Origin: Loxodes magnus
Taxonomy: Eukaryota > Ciliophora > Karyorelictea > Loxodida > Loxodidae
Length of the DNA: 64,000 nt
Reading direction: 5' to 3'
Assembly: GCA_946699065.1 (NCBI GenBank)
Contig: CAMPDV010000230.1
Span: forward strand, 1 to 64,000
The notes beneath the pieces are model-generated. The model made no database searches, was not told the DNA's origin, and saw only the letters and a list, made by a program, of their open reading frames with translations. Position numbers and translations under genes: made by a program. Of this stretch, positions 30,001-45,000 are shown in pieces (position 1 is the first letter of the stretch; every line of letters begins with the position of its first letter).

Positions 30001-33000
30001 CACCGTCTTATCATCACTTCCCGATACGATGAACTCTGAATCACTGGATATAGCCACAGCATATACAGAATCTGTGTGACCACTCATGGTCTTACAGGTA
30101 CCTGTCTTGACGTCCCATAGTCTCACCGTCTTATCATCACTTCCCGATACGATGAACTCTGAATCACTGGATATAGCCACAGTATATACATAACTAGTGT
30201 GACCACTCATGGTCTTACAGGTACCTGTCTTGACGTCCCATAGTCTCACCGTCTTATCATGACTTCCCGATACGATGAACTCTGAATCACTGGATATAGC
30301 CACAGCATATACAGAATCTGTGTGACCACTCATGGTCTTACAGGTACCTGTCTTGACGTCCCATAGTCTCACCGTCTTATCATCACTTCCCGATACGATG
30401 AACTCTGAATCACTGGATATAGCCACAGTATATACAGAATCTGTGTGACCACTCATGGTCTTACAGGTACCTGTCTTGACGTCCCATAGTCTCACCGTCT
30501 TATCATCACTTCCCGATACGATGAACTCTGAATCACTGGATATAGACAAAGATCTTACATAACTAGTGTGACCACTCATGGTCTTACAGGTACCTGTCTT
30601 GACGTCCCATAGTCTCACCGTCTAATCTGCACTTCCCGATACGATGAACTCTGAATCACTGGATATAGACACAGTATATACAGAATCTGTGTGACCACTC
30701 ATGGTCTTACAGGTACCTGTCTTGACGTCCCATAGTCTCACCGTCTTATCAGAACTTCCCGATACGATGAACTCTCAATCACTGGATATAGACACAGCAT
30801 ATACAGAATCTGTGTGACCACTCATGGTCTTACAGGTACCTGTCTTGACGTCCCATAGTCTCACCGTCTTATCATCACTTCCCGATACGATGAACTCTGA
30901 ATCACTGGATATAGACACAGTATATACAGAATCTGTGTGACCACTCATGGTCTTACAGGTACCTGTCTTGACGTCCCATAGTCTCACCGTCTTATCATCA
31001 CTTCCCGATACGATGAACTCTGAATCACTGGATATAGCCACAGCATATACATAACTAGTGTGACCACTCATGGTCTTACAGGTACCTGTCTTGACGTCCC
31101 ATAGTCTCACCGTCTTATCATCACTTCCCGATACAATGAACTCTGAATCACTGGATATAGCCACAGCATATACAGAATCTGTGTGACCACTCATGGTCTT
31201 ACAGGTACCTGTCTTGACGTCCCATAGTCTCACCGTATAATCTGCACTTCCCGATACGATGAACTCTGAATCACTGGATATAGCCACAGTATATACAGAA
31301 TCTGTGTGACCACTCATGGTCTTACAGGTACCTGTCTTGACGTCCCATAGTCTCACCGTCTTATCATCACTTCCCGATACGATGAACTCTGAATCACTGG
31401 ATATAGCCACAGCATATACATAACTAGTGTGACCACTCATGGTCTTACAGGTACCTGTCTTGACGTCCCATAGTCTCACCGTCTTATCATCACTTCCCGA
31501 TACAATGAACTCTGAATCACTGGATATAGCCACAGCATATACAGAATCTGTGTGACCACTCATGGTCTTACAGGTACCTGTCTTGACGTCCCATAGTCTC
31601 ACCGTCTTATCATCACTTCCCGATACGATGAACTCTGAATCACTGGATATAGCCACAGTATATACATAACTAGTGTGACCACTCATGGTCTTACAGGTAC
31701 CTGTCTTGACGTCCCATAGTCTCACCGTCTTATCATGACTTCCCGATACGATGAACTCTGAATCACTGGATATAGCCACAGCATATACAGAATCTGTGTG
31801 ACCACTCATGGTCTTACAGGTACCTGTCTTGACGTCCCATAGTCTCACCGTCTAATCTGCACTTCCCGATACGATGAACTCTGAATCACTGGATATAGAC
31901 ACAGTATATACAGAATCTGTGTGACCACTCATGGTCTTACAGGTACCTGTCTTGACGTCCCATAGTCTCACCGTCTTATCAGAACTTCCCGATACGATGA
32001 ACTCTCAATCACTGGATATAGACACAGCATATACATAACTAGTGTGACCACTCATGGTCTTACAGGTACCTGTCTTGACGTCCCATAGTCTCACCGTCTT
32101 ATCATCACTTCCCGATACGATGAACTCTGAATCACTGGATATAGACACAGTATATACAGAATCTGTGTGACCACTCATGGTCTTACAGGTACCTGTCTTG
32201 ACGTCCCATAGTCTCACCGTCTTATCATCACTTCCCGATACAATGAACTCTGAATCACTGGATATAGACACAGATCTTACATAACTAGTGTGACCACTCA
32301 TGGTCTTACAGGTACCTGTCTTGACGTCCCATAGTCTCACCGTCTTATCATGACTTCCCGATACGATGAACTCTGAATCACTGGATATAGCCACAGCATA
32401 TACAGAATCTGTGTGACCACTCATGGTCTTACAGGTACCTGTCTTGACGTCCCATAGTCTCACCGTCTTATCATGACTTCCCGATACGATGAACTCTGAA
32501 TCACTGGATATAGCCACAGCATATACAGAATCTGTGTGACCACTCATGGTCTTACAGGTACCTGTCTTGACGTCCCATAGTCTCACCGTATAATCTGCAC
32601 TTCCCGATACGATGAACTCTGAATCACTGGATATAGCCACAGTATATACATAACTAGTGTGACCACTCATGGTCTTACAGGTACCTGTCTTGACGTCCCA
32701 TAGTCTCACCGTCTTATCATCACTTCCCGATACAATGAACTCTGAATCACTGGATATAGCCACAGCATATACAGAATCTGTGTGACCACTCATGGTCTTA
32801 CAGGTACCTGTCTTGACGTCCCATAGTCTCACCGTATAATCTGCACTTCCCGATACAATGAACTCTGAATCACTGGATATAGCCACAGCATATACAGAAT
32901 CTGTGTGACCACTCATGGTCTTACAGGTACCTGTCTTGACGTCCCATAGTCTCACCGTATAATCTGCACTTCCCGATACGATGAACTCTGAATCACTGGA

Positions 33001-36000
33001 TATAGCCACAGTATATACAGAATCTGTGTGACCACTCATGGTCTTACAGGTACCTGTCTTGACGTCCCATAGTCTCACCGTCTTATCATCACTTCCCGAT
33101 ACGATGAACTCTGAATCACTGGATATAGCCACAGATCATACATAACTAGTGTGACCACTCATGGTCTTACAGGTACCTGTCTTGACGTCCCATAGTCTCA
33201 CCGTCCTGGCAGAACTTCCCGATACAATGAACTCTGAATCACTGGATATAGCCGCAGTATATACATAACTAGTGTGACCACTCATGGTCTTACAGGTACC
33301 TGTCTTGACGTCCCATAGTCTCACCGTCTTATCATCACTTCCCGATACAATGAACTCTGAATCACTGGATATAGCCACAGCATATACAGAATCTGTGTGA
33401 CCACTCATGGTCTTACAGGTACCTGTCTTGACGTCCCATAGTCTCACCGTCTTATCAGAACTTCCCGATACGATGAACTCTGAATCACTGGATATAGCCA
33501 CAGCATATACAGAATCTGTGTGACCACTCATGGTCTTACAGGTACCTGTCTTGACGTCCCATAGTCTCACCGTCTAATCTGCACTTCCCGATACGATGAA
33601 CTCTGAATCACTGGATATAGACACAGTATATACAGAATCTGTGTGACCACTCATGGTCTTACAGGTACCTGTCTTGACGTCCCATAGTCTCACCGTCTTA
33701 TCAGAACTTCCCGATACGATGAACTCTCAATCACTGGATATAGACACAGCATATACAGAATCTGTGTGACCACTCATGGTCTTACAGGTACCTGTCTTGA
33801 CGTCCCATAGTCTCACCGTCTTATCATCACTTCCCGATACGATGAACTCTGAATCACTGGATATAGACACAGTATATACAGAATCTGTGTGACCACTCAT
33901 GGTCTTACAGGTACCTGTCTTGACGTCCCATAGTCTCACCGTCTTATCATCACTTCCCGATACGATGAACTCTGAATCACTGGATATAGCCACAGCATAT
34001 ACATAACTAGTGTGACCACTCATGGTCTTACAGGTACCTGTCTTGACGTCCCATAGTCTCACCGTATTATCATCACTTCCCGATACGATGAACTCTGAAT
34101 CACTGGATATAGCCACAGCATATACAGAATCTGTGTGACCACTCATGGTCTTACAGGTACCTGTCTTGACGTCCCATAGTCTCACCGTCTTATCATCACT
34201 TCCCGATACGATGAACTCTGAATCACTGGATATAGCCACAGTATATACATAACTAGTGTGACCACTCATGGTCTTACAGGTACCTGTCTTGACGTCCCAT
34301 AGTCTCACCGTCTTATCATGACTTCCCGATACGATGAACTCTGAATCACTGGATATAGCCACAGCATATACAGAATCTGTGTGACCACTCATGGTCTTAC
34401 AGGTACCTGTCTTGACGTCCCATAGTCTCACCGTATAATCTGCACTTCCCGATACGATGAACTCTGAATCACTGGATATAGCCACAGTATATACAGAATC
34501 TGTGTGACCACTCATGGTCTTACAGGTACCTGTCTTGACGTCCCATAGTCTCACCGTCTTATCATCACTTCCCGATACAATGAACTCTGAATCACTGGAT
34601 ATAGCCACAGCATATACAGAATCTGTGTGACCACTCATGGTCTTACAGGTACCTGTCTTGACGTCCCATAGTCTCACCGTATAATCTGCACTTCCCGATA
34701 CTGTGAACTCTGAATCACTGGATATAGCCACAGTATATACAGAATCTGTGTGACCACTCATGGTCTTACAGGTACCTGTCTTGACGTCCCATAGTCTCAC
34801 CGTCTTATCATCACTTCCCGATACAATGAACTCTGAATCACTGGATATAGCCACAGCATATACAGAATCTGTGTGACCACTCATGGTCTTACAGGTACCT
34901 GTCTTGACGTCCCATAGTCTCACCGTATAATCTGCACTTCCCGATACAATGAACTCTGAATCACTGGATATAGCCACAGCATATACATAACTAGTGTGAC
35001 CACTCATGGTCTTACAGGTACCTGTCTTGACGTCCCATAGTCTCACCGTCTTATCAGAACTTCCCGATACGATGAACTCTGAATCACTGGATATAGCCAC
35101 AGCATATACATAACTAGTGTGACAACTCATGGTCTTACAGGTACCTGTCTTGACGTCCCAAAGTCTCACCGTATAATCTGCACTTCCCGATACGATGAAC
35201 TCTGAATCACTGGATATAGCCACAGATCATACATAACTAGTGTGACCACTCATGGTCTTACAGGTACCTGTCTTGACGTCCCATAGTCTCACCGTCCTGG
35301 CAGAACTTCCCGATACAATGAACTCTGAATCACTGGATATAGCCGCAGTATATACATAACTAGTGTGACCACTCATGGTCTTACAGGTACCTGTCTTGAC
35401 GTCCCATAGTCTCACCGTCTTATCATCACTTCCCGATACAATGAACTCTGAATCACTGGATATAGCCACAGCATATACAGAATCTGTGTGACCACTCATG
35501 GTCTTACAGGTACCTGTCTTGACGTCCCATAGTCTCACCGTCTTATCAGAACTTCCCGATACGATGAACTCTGAATCACTGAATATAGCCACAGCATATA
35601 CAGAATCTGTGTGACCACTCATGGTCTTACAGGTACCTGTCTTGACGTCCCATAGTCTCACCGTCTTATCATCACTTCCCGATACGATGAACTCTGAATC
35701 ACTGGATATAGCCACAGTATATACAGAATCTGTGTGACCACTCATGGTCTTACAGGTACCTGTCTTGACGTCCCATAGTCTCACCGTCTTATCATCACTT
35801 CCCGATACGATGAACTCTGAATCACTGGATATAGCCACAGTATATACATAACTAGTGTGACCACTCATGGTCTTACAGGTACCTGTCTTGACGTCCCATA
35901 GTCTCACCGTCTTATCATGACTTCCCGATACGATGAACTCTGAATCACTGGATATAGCCACAGCATATACAGAATCTGTGTGACCACTCATGGTCTTACA

Positions 36001-39000
36001 GGTACCTGTCTTGACGTCCCATAGTCTCACCGTCTTATCATCACTTCCCGATACGATGAACTCTGAATCACTGGATATAGACACAGATCTTACATAACTA
36101 GTGTGACCACTCATGGTCTTACAGGTACCTGTCTTGACGTCCCATAGTCTCACCGTCTTATCATCACTTCCCGATACGATGAACTCTGAATCACTGGATA
36201 TAGCCACAGCATATACAGAATCTGTGTGACCACTCATGGTCTTACAGGTACCTGTCTTGACGTCCCATAGTCTCACCGTATAATCTGCACTTCCCGATAC
36301 GATGAACTCTGAATCACTGGATATAGCCACAGTATATACAGAATCTGTGTGACCACTCATGGTCTTACAGGTACCTGTCTTGACGTCCCATAGTCTCACC
36401 GTCTTATCATCACTTCCCGATACGATGAACTCTGAATCACTGGATATAGACACAGATCTTACATAACTAGTGTGACCACTCATGGTCTTACAGGTACCTG
36501 TCTTGACGTCCCATAGTCTCACCGTCTTATCATCACTTCCCGATACAATGAACTCTGAATCACTGGATATAGCCACAGCATATACAGAATCTGTGTGACC
36601 ACTCATGGTCTTACAGGTACCTGTCTTGACGTCCCATAGTCTCACCGTCTTATCATCACTTCCCGATACGATGAACTCTGAATCACTGGATATAGCCACA
36701 GTATATACATAACTAGTGTGACCACTCATGGTCTTACAGGTACCTGTCTTGACGTCCCATAGTCTCACCGTCTTATCATCACTTCCCGATACGATGAACT
36801 CTGAATCACTGGATATAGCCACAGCATATACAGAATCTGTGTGACCACTCATGGTCTTACAGGTACCTGTCTTGACGTCCCATAGTCTCACCGTCTAATC
36901 TGCACTTCCCGATACAATGAACTCTGAATCACTGGATATAGCCACAGATCTTACATAACTAGTGTGACCACTCATGGTCTTACAGGTACCTGTCTTGACG
37001 TCCCATAGTCTCACCGTCTTATCATCACTTCCCGATACGATGAACTCTGAATCACTGGATATAGCCACAGCATATACATAACTAGTGTGACCACTCATGG
37101 TCTTACAGGTACCTGTCTTGACGTCCCATAGTCTCACCGTCTTATCATCACTTCCCGATACGATGAACTCTGAATCACTGGATATAGCCACAGCATATAC
37201 AGAATCTGTGTGACCACTCATGGTCTTACAGGTACCTGTCTTGACGTCCCATAGTCTCACCGTCTTATCATCACTTCCCGATACGATGAACTCTGAATCA
37301 CTGGATATAGCCACAGTATATACATAACTAGTGTGACCACTCATGGTCTTACAGGTACCTGTCTTGACGTCCCATAGTCTCACCGTCTTATCATGACTTC
37401 CCGATACGATGAACTCTGAATCACTGGATATAGCCACAGCATATACAGAATCTGTGTGACCACTCATGGTCTTACAGGTACCTGTCTTGACGTCCCATAG
37501 TCTCACCGTCTTATCATCACTTCCCGATACGATGAACTCTGAATCACTGGATATAGCCACAGTATATACATAACTAGTGTGACCACTCATGGTCTTACAG
37601 GTACCTGTCTTGACGTCCCATAGTCTCACCGTATAATCTGCACTTCCCGATACGATGAACTCTGAATCACTGGATATAGCCACAGTATATACAGAATCTG
37701 TGTGACCACTCATGGTCTTACAGGTACCTGTCTTGACGTCCCATAGTCTCACCGTCTTATCATCACTTCCCGATACGATGAACTCTGAATCACTGGATAT
37801 AGACACAGATCTTACATAACTAGTGTGACCACTCATGGTCTTACAGGTACCTGTCTTGACGTCCCATAGTCTCACCGTCTTATCATCACTTCCCGATACA
37901 ATGAACTCTGAATCACTGGATATAGCCACAGCATATACAGAATCTGTGTGACCACTCATGGTCTTACAGGTACCTGTCTTGACGTCCCATAGTCTCACCG
38001 TCTTATCATCACTTCCCGATACGATGAACTCTGAATCACTGGATATAGCCACAGCATATACAGAATCTGTGTGACCACTCATGGTCTTACAGGTACCTGT
38101 CTTGACGTCCCATAGTCTCACCGTCTTATCATCACTTCCCGATACGATGAACTCTGAATCACTGGATATAGCCACAGCATATACAGAATCTGTGTGACCA
38201 CTCATGGTCTTACAGGTACCTGTCTTGACGTCCCATAGTCTCACCGTCTAATCTGCACTTCCCGATACAATGAACTCTGAATCACTGGATATAGCCACAG
38301 ATCTTACATAACTAGTGTGACCACTCATGGTCTTACAGGTACCTGTCTTGACGTCCCATAGTCTCACCGTCTTATCATCACTTCCCGATACGATGAACTC
38401 TGAATCACTGGATATAGCCACAGCATATACATAACTAGTGTGACCACTCATGGTCTTACAGGTACCTGTCTTGACGTCCCATAGTCTCACCGTCTTATCA
38501 TCACTTCCCGATACGATGAACTCTGAATCACTGGATATAGCCACAGCATATACAGAATCTGTGTGACCACTCATGGTCTTACAGGTACCTGTCTTGACGT
38601 CCCATAGTCTCACCGTCTTATCATCACTTCCCGATACGATGAACTCTGAATCACTGGATATAGCCACAGTATATACATAACTAGTGTGACCACTCATGGT
38701 CTTACAGGTACCTGTCTTGACGTCCCATAGTCTCACCGTCTTATCATGACTTCCCGATACAATGAACTCTGAATCACTAGATATAGCCGCAGTATATACA
38801 GAATCTGTGTGACCACTCATGGTCTTACAGGTACCTGTCTTGACGTCCCATAGTCTCACCGTATAATCTGCACTTCCCGATACGATGAACTCTGAATCAC
38901 TGGATATAGCCACAGCATATACACAACTAGTGTGACCACTCATGGTCTTACAGGTACCTGTCTTGACGTCCCATAGTCTCACCGTCTTATCATCACTTCC

Positions 39001-42000
39001 CGATACAATGAACTCTGAATCACTGGATATAGCCACAGTATATACACAACTAGTGTGACCACTCATGGTCTTACAGGTACCTGTCTTGACGTCCCATTGT
39101 CTCACCGTATTATCAGAACTTCCCGATACGATGAACTCTGAATCACTGGATATAGACACAGTATATACAGAATCTGTGTGACCACTCATGGTCTTACAGG
39201 TACCTGTCTTGACGTCCCATAGTCTCACCGTCTTATCAGAACTTCCCGATACGATGAACTCTCAATCACTGGATATAGACACAGCATATACAGAATCTGT
39301 GTGACCACTCATGGTCTTACAGGTACCTGTCTTGACGTCCCATAGTCTCACCGTCTTATCAGAACTTCCCGATACGATGAACTCTGAATCACTGGATATA
39401 GACACAGTATATACAGAATCTGTGTGACCACTCATGGTCTTACAGGTACCTGTCTTGACGTCCCATAGTCTCACCGTCTTATCATCACTTCCCGATACGA
39501 TGAACTCTGAATCACTGGATATAGCCACAGATCTTACATAACTAGTGTGACCACTCATGGTCTTACAGGTACCTGTCTTGACGTCCCATAGTCTCACCGT
39601 ATAATCTGCACTTCCCGATACGATGAACTCTGAATCACTGGATATAGCCACAGCATATACAGAATCTGTGTGACCACTCATGGTCTTACAGGTACCTGTC
39701 TTGACGTCCCATAGTCTCACCGTCTTATCATGACTTCCCGATACGATGAACTCTGAATCACTGGATATAGCCACAGCATATACATAACTAGTGTGACCAC
39801 TCATGGTCTTACAGGTACCTGTCTTGACGTCCCATAGTCTCACCGTCTTATCATCACTTCCCGATACAATGAACTCTGAATCACTGGATATAGCCACAGC
39901 ATATACAGAATCTGTGTGACCACTCATGGTCTTACAGGTACCTGTCTTGACGTCCCATAGTCTCACCGTATTATCTCAACTTCCCGATACGATGAACTCT
40001 GAATCACTGGATATAGCCACAGTATATACATAACTAGTGTGACCACTCATGGTCTTACAGGTACCTGTCTTGACGTCCCATAGTCTCACCGTCTTATCAT
40101 CACTTCCCGATACGATGAACTCTGAATCACTGGATATAGACACAGATCTTACATAACTAGTGTGACCACTCATGGTCTTACAGGTACCTGTCTTGACGTC
40201 CCATAGTCTCACCGTCTTATCATCACTTCCCGATACGATGAACTCTGAATCACTGGATATAGCCACAGCATATACAGAATCTGTGTGACCACTCATGGTC
40301 TTACAGGTACCTGTCTTGACGTCCCATAGTCTCACCGTATTATCTCAACTTCCCGATACGATGAACTCTGAATCACTGGATATAGCCACAGCATATACAG
40401 AATCTGTGTGACCACTCATGGTCTTACAGGTACCTGTCTTGACGTCCCATAGTCTCACCGTCTTATCATCACTTCCCGATACGATGAACTCTGAATCACT
40501 GGATATAGCCACAGCTTATACAGAATCTGTGTGACCACTCATGGTCTTACAGGTACCTGTCTTGACGTCCCATAGTCTCACAGTATTATAATAACTTCCC
40601 GATACGATGAACTCTGAATCACTGGATATAGCCACAGATCTTACATAACTAGTGTGACCACTCATGGTCTTACAGGTACCTGTCTTGACGTCCCATAGTC
40701 TCACCGTATAATCTGCACTTCCCGATACGATGAACTCTGAATCACTGGATATAGCACAGATCTTACATAACTAGTGTGACCACTCATGGTCTTACAGGTA
40801 CCTTTCTTGACGTCCCATAGTCTCACCGTCTTATCAGAACTTCCCGATACGATGAACTCTCAATCACTGGATATAGACACAGCATATACAGAATCTGTGT
40901 GACCACTCATGGTCTTACAGGTACCTGTCTTCACGTCCCATAGTCTCACCGTCTTATCATGACTTCCCGATACAATGAACTCTGAATCACTGGATATAGC
41001 CACAGCATATTCACAACTAGTGTGACCACTCATGGTCTTACAGGTACCTGTCTTCACGTCCCATAGTCTCACAGTATTATAATAACTTCCCGATACGATG
41101 AACTCTGAATCACTGGATATAGCCACAGCATATACAGAATCTGTGTGACCACTCATGGTCTTACAGGTACCTGTCTTGACGTCCCATAGTCTCACCGTCT
41201 TATCTCTACTTCCCGATACGATGAACTCTGAATCACTGGATATAGCCACAGCATATACACAACTAGTGTGATCACTCATGGTCTTACAGGTACCTGTCTT
41301 GACGTCCCATAGTCTCACAGTATTATAATAACTTCCCGATACGATGAACTCTGAATCACTGGATATAGCCACAGCATATACATAACTAGTGTGACCACTC
41401 ATGGTCTTACAGGTACCTGTCTTGACGTCCCATAGTCTCACCGTCTTATCATCACTTCCCGATACGATGAACTCTGAATCACTGGATATAGCCACAGCAT
41501 ATACACAACTAGTGTGACCACTCATGGTCTTACAGGTACCTGTCTTGACGTCCCATAGTCTCACCGTCTTATCATCACTTCCCGATACAATGAACTCTGA
41601 ATCACTGGATATAGCCACAGTATATACACAACTAGTGTGACCACTCATGGTCTTACAGGTACCTGTCTTGACGTCCCATAGTCTCACCGTCTTATCATCA
41701 CTTCCCGATACAATGAACTCTGAATCACTGGATATAGCCACAGCATATACAGAATCTGTGTGACCACTCATGGTCTTACAGGTACCTGTCTTGACGTCCC
41801 ATAGTCTCACCGTCTTATCATCACTTCCCGATACGATGAACTCTGAATCACTGGATATAGCCACAGTATATACATAACTAGTGTGACCACTCATGGTCTT
41901 ACAGGTACCTGTCTTGACGTCCCATAGTCTCACCGTCTTATCATCACTTCCCGATACGATGAACTCTGAATCACTGGATATAGCCACAGCATATACATAA

Positions 42001-45000
42001 CTAGTGTGACCACTCATGGTCTTACAGGTACCTGTCTTGACGTCCCATAGTCTCACCGTCTAATCTGCACTTCCCGATACAATGAACTCTGAATCACTGG
42101 ATATAGCCACAGATCTTACATAACTAGTGTGACCACTCATGGTCTTACAGGTACCTGTCTTGACGTCCCATAGTCTCACCGTCTTATCATCACTTCCCGA
42201 TACGATGAACTCTGAATCACTGGATATAGCCACAGCATATACATAACTAGTGTGACCACTCATGGTCTTACAGGTACCTGTCTTGACGTCCCATAGTCTC
42301 ACCGTCTTATCATCACTTCCCGATACGATGAACTCTGAATCACTGGATATAGCCACAGCATATACAGAATCTGTGTGACCACTCATGGTCTTACAGGTAC
42401 CTGTCTTGACGTCCCATAGTCTCACCGTCTTATCATCACTTCCCGATACGATGAACTCTGAATCACTGGATATAGCCACAGTATATACATAACTAGTGTG
42501 ACCACTCATGGTCTTACAGGTACCTGTCTTGACGTCCCATAGTCTCACCGTCTTATCATGACTTCCCGATACGATGAACTCTGAATCACTGGATATAGCC
42601 ACAGATCATACATAACTAGTGTGACCACTCATGGTCTTACAGGTACCTGTCTTGACGTCCCATAGTCTCACCGTATAATCTGCACTTCCCGATACGATGA
42701 ACTCTGAATCACTGGATATAGCCACAGTATATACATAACTAGTGTGACCACTCATGGTCTTACAGGTACCTGTCTTGACGTCCCATAGTCTCACCGTCTT
42801 ATCATCACTTCCCGATACGATGAACTCTGAATCACTGGATATAGACAAAGATCTTACATAACTAGTGTGACCACTCATGGTCTTACAGGTACCTGTCTTG
42901 ACGTCCCATAGTCTCACCGTCTAATCTGCACTTCCCGATACGATGAACTCTGAATCACTGGATATAGACACAGTATATACAGAATCTGTGTGACCACTCA
43001 TGGTCTTACAGGTACCTGTCTTGACGTCCCATAGTCTCACCGTCTAATCTGCACTTCCCGATACAATGAACTCTGAATCACTGGATATAGCCACAGATCT
43101 TACATAACTAGTGTGACCACTCATGGTCTTACAGGTACCTGTCTTGACGTCCCATAGTCTCACCGTCTTATCATCACTTCCCGATACGATGAACTCTGAA
43201 TCACTGGATATAGCCACAGCATATACATAACTAGTGTGACCACTCATGGTCTTACAGGTACCTGTCTTGACGTCCCATAGTCTCACCGTCTTATCATCAC
43301 TTCCCGATACGATGAACTCTGAATCACTGGATATAGCCACAGCATATACAGAATCTGTGTGACCACTCATGGTCTTACAGGTACCTGTCTTGACGTCCCA
43401 TAGTCTCACCGTATTATCTCAACTTCCCGATACGATGAACTCTGAATCACTGGATATAGCCACAGTATATACATAACTAGTGTGACCACTCATGGTCTTA
43501 CAGGTACCTGTCTTGACGTCCCATAGTCTCACCGTCTTATCATGACTTCCCGATACGATGAACTCTGAATCACTGGATATAGCCACAGCATATACATAAC
43601 TAGTGTGACCACTCATGGTCTTACAGGTACCTGTCTTGACGTCCCATAGTCTCACCGTCTTATCATCACTTCCCGATACAATGAACTCTGAATCACTGGA
43701 TATAGCCACAGCATATACAGAATCTGTGTGACCACTCATGGTCTTACAGGTACCTGTCTTGACGTCCCATAGTCTCACCGTATTATCTCAACTTCCCGAT
43801 ACGATGAACTCTGAATCACTGGATATAGCCACAGTATATACATAACTAGTGTGACCACTCATGGTCTTACAGGTACCTGTCTTGACGTCCCATAGTCTCA
43901 CCGTCTTATCATCACTTCCCGATACGATGAACTCTGAATCACTGGATATAGCCACAGCATATACAGAATCTGTGTGACCACTCATGGTCTTACAGGTACC
44001 TGTCTTGACGTCCCATAGTCTCACCGTATTATCTCAACTTCCCGATACGATGAACTCTGAATCACTGGATATAGCCACAGCATATACAGAATCTGTGTGA
44101 CCACTCATGGTCTTACAGGTACCTGTCTTGACGTCCCATAGTCTCACCGTCTTATCATCACTTCCCGATACGATGAACTCTGAATCACTGGATATAGCCA
44201 CAGCTTATACAGAATCTGTGTGACCACTCATGGTCTTACAGGTACCTGTCTTGACGTCCCATAGTCTCACAGTATTATAATAACTTCCCGATACGATGAA
44301 CTCTGAATCACTGGATATAGCCACAGATCTTACATAACTAGTGTGACCACTCATGGTCTTACAGGTACCTGTCTTGACGTCCCATAGTCTCACCGTATAA
44401 TCTGCACTTCCCGATACGATGAACTCTGAATCACTGGATATAGCACAGATCTTACATAACTAGTGTGACCACTCATGGTCTTACAGGTACCTTTCTTGAC
44501 GTCCCATAGTCTCACCGTCTTATCAGAACTTCCCGATACGATGAACTCTCAATCACTGGATATAGACACAGCATATACAGAATCTGTGTGACCACTCATG
44601 GTCTTACAGGTACCTGTCTTCACGTCCCATAGTCTCACCGTCTTATCATGACTTCCCGATACAATGAACTCTGAATCACTGGATATAGCCACAGCATATT
44701 CACAACTAGTGTGACCACTCATGGTCTTACAGGTACCTGTCTTCACGTCCCATAGTCTCACAGTATTATAATAACTTCCCGATACGATGAACTCTGAATC
44801 ACTGGATATAGCCACAGCATATACAGAATCTGTGTGACCACTCATGGTCTTACAGGTACCTGTCTTGACGTCCCATAGTCTCACCGTCTTATCTCTACTT
44901 CCCGATACGATGAACTCTGAATCACTGGATATAGCCACAGCATATACACAACTAGTGTGATCACTCATGGTCTTACAGGTACCTGTCTTGACGTCCCATA

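Larger units (their letters stand above)
2200..40754 (-). other. Uninterrupted core of the WD40 frame (about 313 repeats)
   Basis: Across this 38.5-kb stretch every successive open segment lies in the same reading frame. The only interruptions are TAG, always replacing the lysine AAG of DDKTVR, and TGA, replacing GGA, TCA or AGA. Under the variant code this is about 12,850 codons without a frame change. A decaying array of this length would be expected to gather indels throughout, as the two ends have. The core is therefore either young, homogenised by exchange, or selected for coding. Confidence 0.85.
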
